A stretch of 38,848 nucleotides of DNA from an uncultured Verrucomicrobiota bacterium (GCA_903876795.1 CAIRBK010000086.1:1-38848), one strand, 5' to 3'; positions 1 to 6,289 are shown, counted from the first letter of the stretch. Translations and numbers: made by a program. The notes: generated by a model not told the origin, from the sequence alone.

Positions 1-2
1 CA

Positions 3-77
3 CTGAAATTCGGCTACTTAGGCGTGTCGAAGCACTCGATTTCCGAGGTGTTTTCGGGGCACGATATTTTCATCTAA
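3..77 (+). CDS. possible C-terminal end of an unidentified gene (partial)
   Basis: A reading frame open from the window edge ends at TAA (75-77) and gives a 24-residue tail with the ending GHDIFI. I do not recognise the family. The frame is too short to prove coding, so this is offered only because the gene would begin outside the window. Confidence 0.2.
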   Translation: MKFGYLGVSKHSISEVFSGHDIFI

Positions 78-145
78 CGGGTGAAGCGCAAATGTGCGAA
101 TTTGCCTCTGAAAGCCGACTTTCAACTGCGGAATTTAGGATTAAT

Positions 146-232
146 CGTTCTCGTTCTTCGTAATCTTGCTCGTTCCCTGGTTTGATCGGGATGGTTTGAG
201 GGAGAACAAGAACGAGTAGGAGAATGAGAACG
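146..232. repeat. imperfect low-complexity inverted repeat
   Basis: The arms at 146-178 and 199-232 are rough reverse complements built from GTTCTC/GAGAAC-like words, separated by about 20 nt. The region lies between the possible gene end at 77 and the hsdM remnant. No convincing protein is encoded here on either strand. It may be a stem-loop or simply decayed tandem repeat. Confidence 0.4.
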
Positions 233-291
233 GTTTTCCTCCGGGAAACGATCTCGCCGGGACCTGATACCCCTTCGTATTCAACCCAGGA

Positions 292-305
292 CGTCGCAAG
301 CGACG
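292..305. repeat. small REP-like hairpin
   Basis: CGTCGC-AA-GCGACG is a perfect 6-bp stem with a 2-nt loop in non-coding sequence. The surrounding sequence (about 233-430) shows no supportable gene. It resembles short interspersed palindromes, but only a genome-wide count could show that it is a repeat family. Confidence 0.35.
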
Positions 306-433
306 CCCCTACATCAATCGTGTGGCTGGCACGGAATGCGAAAAGGTATGGGCGGGTGGCGGTTTTTGGCGGGGGGCCTGTCCAGTTGCGCCTTCGTTTG
401 CCCGCCACCCGCGGCTTCAGATGACGCGGTGCT

Positions 434-874
434 TCAAGCCGTCGGTTTTGGCTTGGTGGTGCGGCGGCCGGGGGTCTTGCGCTCACTCTTGCGGGTGCCG
501 CCGGCGAGTTCGTATTCATTGGAGTCTTCGCCGAAGTAGCCGGCGATGGCTTTGCGGCCCTGCACCAGCACGGTGTTCAACAAGCTGGCCTTTTCGTTGC
601 GATTGTTGAGCAACGGCGTGAGTTCGGCGCGTTTCTGGTCCACCAGGCTGTCGGCGGTGCCCACGGCGGTATCGAGTGCCGCGATGGTTTCCCCGGTATA
701 GGTGGTACTGTTGACCTTCACCTTGAGATCGGGGTTCTCGGTGAGGATGTCGGAAATCTGCTGCGGGGTGTAGAACTCGCCCGCCTTCTTGCCGGAGCCG
801 GCGGCAAATTAGCCGATCAGGTATTCGTAGGCATCGCCCAGTGCGTCGATGTCGGTGGAGAACTCGGCCAAGCC
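434..874 (-). pseudogene. type I R-M methyltransferase (hsdM) middle fragment joined to an unrelated C-terminus
   Basis: Read on the minus strand from 874, the frame gives GLAEFST, LGDAYEYLIG, a TAA stop, FAAGSGKK and GEFYTPQQ. This is the conserved HsdM segment just before the SAM-binding domain, and the stop stands where family members usually have Gln. After about ten more residues the frame leaves HsdM. It continues as a helical, lysine-rich segment (NSTTYTGE, DQKRAEL, GEDSNEYE) ending in a basic tail with RKSERK. That tail resembles the end of the small protein at 30805-31185. A TGA lies directly upstream of GLAEF, and no start or N-terminus is present here. The N-terminal part of HsdM is found at 4171-4473, so the gene was split and partly deleted. 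Only a GTG-started C-terminal product (from 721) could still be translated. Confidence 0.75.
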
Positions 875-913
875 TCAAAAAATAGATTTGCAGTTCATGT
901 AGCCACACAAAAA

Positions 914-932
914 CTAGCCACGCTATGGCTAG
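914..932. promoter_or_regulatory. palindrome overlapping the XRE gene start (candidate operator)
   Basis: CTAGCCA-CGCTA-TGGCTAG is a perfect 7-bp inverted repeat with a 5-nt centre, and the ATG of the XRE gene (925-927) lies inside it. No Shine-Dalgarno sequence precedes that ATG. Controller proteins of restriction-modification systems bind palindromic boxes near their own start, so autoregulation is plausible. This is inferred from position only. Confidence 0.45.
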
Positions 933-1260
933 ACAGAAGAATGCAACCTATAACGCGCCTCCCCAGCGATTCGGGGAATGGCTTCGTGGTTTACGCGAAG
1001 GCAAGAAATTGCCGCTCAGAGTCGTCGCTGCCGCTGCTGAAATGGACCAAGCGCATCTAAGCAAGGTAGAGCTTGGACAACGGTTGCTCACGGCGGAGCA
1101 GGCCGTCGCGATTGCGAAGTTCTTCGATCTCGACGCCAACGAAATCGAGGCACGTCGAATCGTAGAGAAATTCCGCCTTGAACACGCGGACAACCCGGCG
1201 GCAGAGCAAGCCATACACATGCTTAATGAGGATACCGCAGCCTACGGAGTAAAAAAGTGA
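925..1260 (+). CDS. XRE-family HTH regulator, probable R-M controller
   Basis: This 111-aa protein has one helix-turn-helix domain at about residues 15-70. The recognisable pattern is RFGEWLRGLREGKKLPLR, then a turn, then HLSKVELGQR, and the usual hydrophobic AVAIAKFFDLD. The C-terminal 40 residues are helical and charged. It lies 16 nt upstream of the adenine methyltransferase on the same strand. This is the usual place of a controller (C) protein that times methylase and endonuclease expression. The chosen ATG sits inside a 19-bp palindrome (914-932) and has no clear ribosome-binding site, so a leaderless transcript is possible. The HTH family call is firm. The controller role rests on context. 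Confidence 0.8.
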   Translation: MARQKNATYNAPPQRFGEWLRGLREGKKLPLRVVAAAAEMDQAHLSKVELGQRLLTAEQAVAIAKFFDLDANEIEARRIVEKFRLEHADNPAAEQAIHMLNEDTAAYGVKK

Positions 1261-1276
1261 CCCCATCCAAAACGAA

Positions 1277-1651
1277 ATGAACTTCATCGAATTTGAGTCA
1301 GCACAGAAGCTCCGTGGCGGGTTCTACACTCAACCCGTGATCGCGTCGTTCTTGGCCCGGTGGGTCAAGGTATCGAAGCCAAAGTCCATTCTTGAGCCCA
1401 GTTGTGGAGACGGGGCTTTTCTGGATGCGATTGAAGAGGCTCGGATTCCGAATCTAAAGCAAATTACCGCTTGCGAGCTCAATGTAGAGGAGGCGGAAAA
1501 GGCGGCATCTAGGACAAGCTTGCCGGTCAAAATGCATCGGACAGATTTCCTGCGGTGGTATCTGTTTTTCGCTCAAAACGAGGAAGGCTTCGACTCCGTA
1601 GTCGGCAACCCGCCATTCATTCGCTACCAATATTTGCCAGCCGAGCAGTAA
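1277..1651 (+). CDS. N-terminal half of adenine-specific DNA methyltransferase (interrupted)
   Basis: This 124-aa open frame carries the front of an N6-adenine methyltransferase of the Eco57I-like class. GGFYTQP lies at residues 14-20, the SAM-binding motif I ILEPSCGDGAF at 38-48, the acidic ACELN loop at 65-69, and the catalytic NPPF motif at 111-114. A TAA stop (1649-1651) falls ten residues after NPPF. The next codon, in the same frame, is ATG, and the rest of the methyltransferase follows without further damage. Glutamine (CAA) would be the simplest ancestral codon at the stop. The gene could be a recent nonsense pseudogene, or the TAA-ATG junction could let ribosomes restart and make a two-piece enzyme. 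Confidence 0.7.
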   Translation: MNFIEFESAQKLRGGFYTQPVIASFLARWVKVSKPKSILEPSCGDGAFLDAIEEARIPNLKQITACELNVEEAEKAASRTSLPVKMHRTDFLRWYLFFAQNEEGFDSVVGNPPFIRYQYLPAEQ

Positions 1652-2932
1652 ATGCTCGCCGAGAAGATATTCGGTCAGATCAAGCTGCCATTCACAAAGC
1701 ACACGAATGCGTGGGTGCCATTTGTTTTAACTTCAATCCGCTTGCTCAAGCCGGGTGGGCGGCTCGCGATGGTGATTCCGTCGGAAATCTTTCACATCCC
1801 GCACGCTCAATCCCTTCGCCGCTATTTGGCAGAGCAATGTTCGAGGATCCTCATTCTCGACCCCGAGGAAATCTGGTTCGACGACACCTTGCAGGGAACT
1901 GTCCTTTTGATGGCCGAGAAGAAGTGTGACCTGTTGGAAAAAAGCCGGGGTGTCGCGATTGTCCCGGTGAAATCGCGCGATGCACTCGCGGGTGACCCGG
2001 AGGAATACTTCCAGAATGCCGCCTACACAAACGGCGTCACGATTGAGGGGAAATGGATGCCGGTCTTTCTCTCGCTTCGCGAACGGGGGCTCCTTGCCGA
2101 ACTGAAAGCCCGCAATGACGTGAAGAAGTTCGCAGACATCGCCTCGGTGGACGTGGGAATCGTAACGGGGGCAAACAAGTTCTTCCTCGTGCCCGATGCG
2201 ACGGTGTCAGAGTTTGCTTTGCAGCGTTGGGCGCACCCGATGTTTGGACGGAGTAATCACGTCAAAGGCCTCGTTTATTCCGACTCAGATCACGCGGTGA
2301 ACAAGGAAACCGGTCTGCCGGCAAATTTCCTGTGGTTTGAGGAAGAGCTGGTCGAGAAGTTACCGCAAAACGTGAGGGACTATCTGGACATTGGGCTTAG
2401 CCAAAAGCTCCACACCCGTTTCAAGTGCCGCACAAGGAAGACATGGTATAAAGTCCCGTCGGTCTATTCGGCCCCAGTCGCCATGCTAAAGCGAGCGCAC
2501 CACTACCCTCGACTTGTGCTCAACAGCGCTGACGCCTACACAACCGATACTGCCTACCGGATTCGCCCTCTCGGCATCAATTCGGAGGCGCTGGTCCTTG
2601 GTTTCGTGAATAGCCTAACCTGCCTCACTGCTGAGATGGAAGGCAGGCACTACGGCGGCGGGGTCCTAGAACTCGTTCCATCAGAAATTGAGCGGCTTTT
2701 AATTCCCGTCATCAAGGCGACCTCCGCCGAACTCAAGGCCGCAGACAAGAGATTTCGTGACGCAACAAACGACTCTGAGTTTCTGCGGATGCAGGACGCT
2801 CTAGTCCTTGGAAAACTCGGTGTAAGCCGCAATGACCAAGAGTCGCTGCATGGCGCATGGATCAAACTTCGAGACCGGCGCCACAGGGTGTCGTCTTCGG
2901 ACGAAGTAGAATTAGCACCCGAATCGGTCTGA
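1652..2932 (+). CDS. C-terminal part of the adenine-specific DNA methyltransferase
   Basis: This 426-aa frame is directly continuous with the preceding half; only the TAA at 1649-1651 separates them. It begins MLAEKIFGQ and includes the remaining catalytic-domain strands (LLKPGGRLAMVIPSEI, residues about 28-43, typical of motifs after NPPY/F). A target-recognition region follows, then a helical C-terminus. The joined protein would be about 551 residues, within the normal range for single-chain type II/IIG adenine methylases. It has no catalytic motif of its own, so it can work only with the N-terminal half. The converging gene at 3003-4199 is the likely cognate nuclease. The family call is strong; whether the gene is active is open. 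Confidence 0.7.
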   Translation: MLAEKIFGQIKLPFTKHTNAWVPFVLTSIRLLKPGGRLAMVIPSEIFHIPHAQSLRRYLAEQCSRILILDPEEIWFDDTLQGTVLLMAEKKCDLLEKSRGVAIVPVKSRDALAGDPEEYFQNAAYTNGVTIEGKWMPVFLSLRERGLLAELKARNDVKKFADIASVDVGIVTGANKFFLVPDATVSEFALQRWAHPMFGRSNHVKGLVYSDSDHAVNKETGLPANFLWFEEELVEKLPQNVRDYLDIGLSQKLHTRFKCRTRKTWYKVPSVYSAPVAMLKRAHHYPRLVLNSADAYTTDTAYRIRPLGINSEALVLGFVNSLTCLTAEMEGRHYGGGVLELVPSEIERLLIPVIKATSAELKAADKRFRDATNDSEFLRMQDALVLGKLGVSRNDQESLHGAWIKLRDRRHRVSSSDEVELAPESV

Positions 2933-3002
2933 CCGAGGGATTGCGCTACGCCTATGTAATTTCGATCAAGAAATCCGCGTCTGGTTCTGCTGTTTCGTAG
3001 AG

Positions 3003-4199
3003 CTAGAAAACTGTGTCAGTCAGGTTCTCCCGCAAAACTGTTGGATTGAACTCACGGCCCCATCTCAAAATTGTCGTATAGTTTGCTTGGCCCGCTTCAC
3101 CAGAAGGCTTGTGGCTGATTTCAAAATTACGAACACCATAGTCCCTGCATCGAATCATGATTCGCATAGGGACGAAAGCGTGTTCTTGGTCGCTATGGCG
3201 GCCCGGTTCGCGCTCCCAAGGATAGTCGGCAAAGAGCTGCCGAAAGTATGTAGTCTGATCGATTCGCCGTCCCGGCGGATTCTCGAAGCGTACTTGAGTA
3301 AGCCTGACTCCACCAACATGGTGACTTCCCTCGTTCACATTGAGAGCGTCTGTCTGCGGGAGGGTTTTGCGCCACACTAAGACACCCGCCGGTCGTAGCG
3401 CCGCATGGCGCTGAGGTTGTCCCGCTGGTGGAGCTGGCTGGGCAGGTGGGGCAGCCGGCTGCTGCTGCGGTGGCGCCACCACCGGTTGCACTGGCTGTTG
3501 TGGGGCAGGTGTAGGCTCCTCTCTCCGCAATACATCAGGCAGCAACGGAGGCAGAGGTATAGCAACGGGCGCAAATGGACTTTGAGGAAGGTTCTCGCGA
3601 CCCCGCCGCCGCGCCTCGGCCTGAACACGTCGCCTTTGGCTTGCTTCAGCTTCCGAGGGCAATTCGCCGCGAGTGACAAGAGTTTCAATCAACTGCGCGT
3701 TCAGCCTTTGAACCGTAGGCCCTTGTGGTTCAAGAAACGGAGACAATGGACGGAGGAGACGATCATATTCGGCAGTGTCGGTCGTAAATTCAAAATCATA
3801 CCGGGTACCGGCCTCGTAGTTCGTGTAAAAGCCACCATCGGTGAGGTTATTCGAGCCTACAAAGAGGGTCGCGTTAGCTGTGCCCTCAAATAGATAGACT
3901 TTCGGATGAAAAGTTGCCCGGGCAATTGTGTTGTGAAGCACGAAAATTTCACAGTTCCATCGCAAGAGTTTTTCCAAAACCTCCCGACTGGTGCCGCCAA
4001 GGTCGATTCCTACCGTCAAGCGCAAGGCTGCCCCATTTTCCATCTGGCCGAGGAGGCGCTCGCGAAGGCGAAGAACTGTGCGCAGAGCAACGAAGGCGGA
4101 CACGAACACAATGCGCCGATAGGTGACGTCCCTTTCAAGGAGTTCATCGACCTCATTTCCAAGCTGTGTTTCAGGCTGCGAGAGGATGCGGATATTCAT
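3003..4199 (-). CDS. PLD-family (HKD) restriction endonuclease-like protein
   Basis: This 398-aa protein has an N-terminal phospholipase-D-type nuclease domain. The single HKD-like motif is HPKVYLF (His98, Lys100) followed by VGSNNLTDGG (Asn117/118). That arrangement is seen in BfiI/NgoFVII-type nucleases, which dimerise to build one active site. A Pro/Gln-rich linker at about residues 220-275 joins it to a C-terminal domain (about 275-398), probably for DNA binding. The gene converges on the methyltransferase with a 70-nt gap, and its start lies at the edge of the hsdM fragment. This fits a compact C-M-R module inserted into hsdM. The active-site residues look intact, unlike the interrupted methylase. 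Nuclease superfamily is confident; restriction role is inferred from context. Confidence 0.75.
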   Translation of the reverse strand: MNIRILSQPETQLGNEVDELLERDVTYRRIVFVSAFVALRTVLRLRERLLGQMENGAALRLTVGIDLGGTSREVLEKLLRWNCEIFVLHNTIARATFHPKVYLFEGTANATLFVGSNNLTDGGFYTNYEAGTRYDFEFTTDTAEYDRLLRPLSPFLEPQGPTVQRLNAQLIETLVTRGELPSEAEASQRRRVQAEARRRGRENLPQSPFAPVAIPLPPLLPDVLRREEPTPAPQQPVQPVVAPPQQQPAAPPAQPAPPAGQPQRHAALRPAGVLVWRKTLPQTDALNVNEGSHHVGGVRLTQVRFENPPGRRIDQTTYFRQLFADYPWEREPGRHSDQEHAFVPMRIMIRCRDYGVRNFEISHKPSGEAGQANYTTILRWGREFNPTVLRENLTDTVF

Positions 4200-4473
4200 G
4201 CTGCTTCATTTGCGCTAAGAATCTTGAGCGGTGGCACTCGTCCAGAATGACTTCGACGATGGCGCGCTTTGCGAGGGGCTGAGCGGTCGGGAGCGCGGGA
4301 TAGTCTTTGCCGAGTTCCTTCCTGGCGGCCGTCTCGTAGTTGTCCGAGAGGTAGCGCAGGAAGAGGAAGGACAGCATGTAGTCGCGGAAGTCGTCCGCAT
4401 CCATCGCCCCGCGTAGTTGATCGGCGATGCCCCAGAGGGTGGAGCCCAGTTTCTTTTGGTTGGTGTCGGTCAT
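4171..4473 (-). pseudogene. type I R-M methyltransferase hsdM, N-terminal fragment (copy 1)
   Basis: The first 60-75 residues (MTDTNQKKLGSTLWG, ADQLRGAMDADDFRDY, FLFLRYLSDNYE) are the conserved HsdM N-terminal helical domain. The frame then passes into about 25 unrelated residues (including VILDECHRSRF) and stops at 4171, overlapping the PLD gene start at 4199. The rest of HsdM reappears only at 434-874. About 75 residues between the two pieces are missing, and the XRE-methylase-PLD module stands in their place. The ATG overlaps the stop of the small gene at 4470-4673 (ATGA), so the original operon was translationally coupled. A second copy of the first 28 residues lies at 6290-6373. Confidence 0.8.
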
Positions 4474-4673
4474 TCAGATTTTTTTGTAACGTGGGCAACC
4501 TGTTCGCGCAGGGACTGGGCGGGGATGCGGGTGAGCTGGCCGTCCTTCATGACGATGAGATGGGTGTCGGTGCTGATGGCGGTCTTGCGGGCCAGCGCGG
4601 CGGCGCGGAGGAGGGCGGCGCCGGAGGAGCGCAGATCCGGGTCTTTGGCTTCGGTGATGTCTTTTGTCTTCAT
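4470..4673 (-). CDS. small protein coupled to zeta-like kinase (candidate antitoxin or partner)
   Basis: This 67-aa protein starts MKTKDITEAKDPDLRSS. Its middle is a helix (AALLRAAALARKTA), and it ends with a short beta-like segment (THLIVMKDGQLTRIPA) and a charged tail. Its ATG overlaps the stop of the zeta-like gene by 4 nt, and its own TGA overlaps the hsdM ATG by 4 nt. The three genes therefore form a tightly coupled chain. I do not know a characterised homologue. The size and coupling suggest an antitoxin or accessory subunit for the upstream kinase. However, most zeta systems place the antitoxin first, so this role is only a proposal. Confidence 0.65.
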   Translation of the reverse strand: MKTKDITEAKDPDLRSSGAALLRAAALARKTAISTDTHLIVMKDGQLTRIPAQSLREQVAHVTKKSE

Positions 4674-5188
4674 GAGTTTTCTCCCCATTCCAGCAGGACC
4701 GGGCTTTCGCCCACGTTGTTGTATTTGGCCCAAGCGTCCACCGCCGGCTTATAGACCGTGTCGAAATTGCGCAGCCCGGCGACGAAGCGCCGGCGGATGA
4801 CATCCTCGGGGATGTGGTGACCGCCTTGCCGCACCCGCTCGGCGACACGGGCGATGGCGACCTCGGCATCGGGCAAGGACAGGAAAAACAGGCTGACGTG
4901 ATAACCCTGCGCCCGCCACCGCTTGATGTGGGCGAGGTAACCGAGACCCGAAAGGGTGGTCTCGAAGGCGAAACTCACGCCCTGCCGGGTGCACTCGGCG
5001 ATCTCCTCCAGCATCAGGCGACCGGCCTTGATGGCGGCGGCTTCGGGCGCGAAAGGGGAAAGCCCCGCCGCGATGAGATCAGCGTTGATGAAACGAGGGC
5101 ACTGCGCCTCCTCGGGAAGAAAGGAACGCGCAAAGGTCGTTTTACCGGCGCCATTGGGACCGGCGAAGATGATGATTTTTTTCATCAT
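4670..5188 (-). CDS. zeta-toxin-like P-loop kinase
   Basis: This 172-aa protein has Walker A GPNGAGKTTFA at residues 10-20. It also has the zeta/AAA_33 features INADLIAAGLSPF (about 34-46) and FAFETTLSG (about 73-81), then a helical C-terminus containing RRRFVAGLRNFDTVY. Zeta toxins phosphorylate UDP-N-acetylglucosamine or related cell-wall precursors. Many short members of this family are found with unrelated small partners, and their substrate is unknown. The motif set is complete and the length is normal, so the gene looks intact. It is followed by a 4-nt overlapping small gene and preceded (7 nt) by the Y1 transposase. Toxicity is inferred from the family only. Confidence 0.8.
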   Translation of the reverse strand: MMKKIIIFAGPNGAGKTTFARSFLPEEAQCPRFINADLIAAGLSPFAPEAAAIKAGRLMLEEIAECTRQGVSFAFETTLSGLGYLAHIKRWRAQGYHVSLFFLSLPDAEVAIARVAERVRQGGHHIPEDVIRRRFVAGLRNFDTVYKPAVDAWAKYNNVGESPVLLEWGENS

Positions 5189-5194
5189 GGCGTT

Positions 5195-5647
5195 TCAGTC
5201 CCAGACATAGCGTTCGTCGTAGTCGATTCCGTATTTTTTGAGAAAGGCGCGGTATTCATCCTGGAAGGTTCGTGTCCGGTGGTGCTCTTCTTGGGTGTCG
5301 ATGTAGTTGAGCAAGGCATTGAGGTCAGACGGCCCCACAGAAAATGCACCGTAACCGCGTTGCCACGCAAAGGCAGCCAATGCAGGGGATTGGGTTTTGA
5401 GCCATTTCGAGGAGGAGGTTTTCAGTTCCTCGATGAGTTGGGCCATGGTGATTGTCCGCGAGAGGCGGACGGCGATATGCACATGGTCTGCCACGCCGCC
5501 GACGCGGAAACATTCACAATTCACTTTGCGGGCGACCGTCGCAAGGTAGGCGTGAAGGGCGGGACGCACAGGGGCATCGAGCACGGGGGCGCGGTCCTTC
5601 GTGCTAAAGACGATGTGCGTCAGGAGGTAAGAGAGTGATTGAGGCAT
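5195..5647 (-). CDS. IS200/RAYT-like Y1 transposase
   Basis: This 150-aa protein of the Y1 (HUH) transposase fold has the metal-binding HVH at residues 55-57 in GGVADHVHIAVRLS. The putative nucleophile Tyr115 lies in NYIDTQEEHH, followed by a Gln four residues later as in TnpA enzymes. It ends YDERYVWD, a signature of a group common in environmental bacteria. Such enzymes cut and rejoin single-stranded DNA at hairpins. The region just upstream (5670-6011) is full of hairpins, which is the expected substrate context for a REP-associated (RAYT) enzyme. All catalytic residues are present. No tnpB is seen. The choice between an active IS200-like element and a domesticated RAYT cannot be made from one copy. 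Confidence 0.85.
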   Translation of the reverse strand: MPQSLSYLLTHIVFSTKDRAPVLDAPVRPALHAYLATVARKVNCECFRVGGVADHVHIAVRLSRTITMAQLIEELKTSSSKWLKTQSPALAAFAWQRGYGAFSVGPSDLNALLNYIDTQEEHHRTRTFQDEYRAFLKKYGIDYDERYVWD

Positions 5648-5669
5648 GGCGCGGCGCGGCGGGGTGGGT

Positions 5670-5913
5670 CGGGCCTTCAGCCCTCAATTTGTGTGGGTGT
5701 CGCATACCTAGGCCGTTGGCCTAGGCTGGTATGGAATCGCGCCGTTGGCGCTGTTCGAGTTTCCGGGCCAAAGGCCCATCGCCATACCACGGTCCGCCCG
5801 CGCAAGTTGGCCCGCAAGGTTTGGCTTTCCGGGCCAAAGGCCCATCGCCATACCAGCCTAGGGCATCGCCCTAGGAATCCGGTTGAACCGGTTTCCCGAG
5901 GGCTGAAAGCCCG
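5670..5913. repeat. hairpin-dense element with inverted ends beside the Y1 transposase
   Basis: The outer ends (5670-5685 and 5898-5913) are 16-bp inverted repeats with one mismatch. Inside lie perfect hairpins: CCTAGGCC-GTT-GGCCTAGG (5707-5725), GCGCC-GTT-GGCGC (5739-5751) and CCTAGGGC-ATC-GCCCTAGG (5857-5875). Two GGGCC-AAA-GGCCC-like units are also present. CTAGGCTGGTATGG on the left is matched in inverse at CCATACCAGCCTAG on the right, so the whole block can fold as one long structure. This is the pattern of a REPIN/MITE-like element mobilised by a RAYT transposase. The open frame that crosses it is not protein-like. Confidence 0.75.
5760..5855. repeat. 30-bp direct repeat (5760-5789 = 5826-5855)
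   Basis: The two 30-bp copies are identical and 66 bp apart (start to start). Each contains the palindrome GGGCCAAAGGCCC and ends with CCATACCA. They lie inside the hairpin element upstream of the transposase and look like tandem REP units. Confidence 0.8.
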
Positions 5914-5944
5914 ACATATGCCTTTTCCTCCCGCCGCCTGAACC

Positions 5945-6011
5945 ACCGAGGAATCCTCGGTAGTTCGCACCCACCGCCGCTCAATTTGAGCTGTCAAGGA
6001 ATCCTTGACAG
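5945..6011. repeat. three consecutive palindromes at the broken end of rhuM
   Basis: ACCGAGGAATCCTCGGT (5945-5961), GCTCAATTTGAGC (5979-5991) and a 21-bp palindrome with core AAGGAATCCTT (5991-6011) follow one another. The first and third share the core GGAATCC. The third overlaps the last conserved codons of the rhuM fragment, so part of it may be native coding sequence. Confidence 0.6.
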
Positions 6012-6186
6012 TTGCCGCCTCCCGCAACTCCCCGTCCTCAAAGATGTTTTGAAGGTGGAGGGAGATGTTTTGCTTCGTGGTGGCGAAGAGATCGGCCATC
6101 TCCAGCTGGGTCAGCCAGACAGTGTTCTCATCGGCGCGGAGCTGAATGCGGCTTTTGCCGTCTTCGGTGGTGTAGAGGATCAGCAT
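5989..6186 (-). pseudogene. RhuM-family protein, N-terminal fragment
   Basis: From the ATG at 6186 the frame reads MLILYTTEDGKSRIQL, then TVWLTQLEMADLFATTKQNI, then HLQNIFEDGEL and TVKDSLT. This is the DNA-binding-like N-terminal domain of RhuM/DinD-type proteins, which commonly lie inside type I restriction-modification operons. Homology ends at about residue 66, where the palindromes and the hairpin element begin. The full family is about 300 residues or more. The gene is therefore truncated, probably by insertion of the element mobilised by the neighbouring Y1 transposase. Confidence 0.75.
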
Positions 6187-6217
6187 GGGCGGTGGATGAG
6201 TTGGCTCGGGTTGGGCG

Positions 6218-6249
6218 GGATCAATTTCGTGACGCCACGAAATTGATCC
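6218..6249. repeat. perfect 14-bp-stem hairpin
   Basis: GGATCAATTTCGTG, a 4-nt loop (ACGC), and CACGAAATTGATCC form an uninterrupted 14-bp stem. It lies between the truncated hsdM copy and rhuM, at the point where hsdM homology has already ended. No T-run follows on either side, so it is not an obvious terminator. It may mark a recombination scar or an element end. Confidence 0.7.
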
Positions 6250-6289
6250 GTGTCGATTTGATCGAACGAAGACCCACTGCGCTGCGTAA

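Noticed and set aside
70-519. Minus-strand frame of 149 residues near the left end
   Set aside because: It runs through the inverted repeat and across the end of the hsdM remnant. No domain is recognisable and composition is patchy.
640-1651. Reassigned TAA codon (glutamine) in this organism
   Set aside because: Clearly intact genes such as the alkene reductase (ends 14700), the flavodoxin-like gene (15320) and prfB end in TAA with normal lengths.
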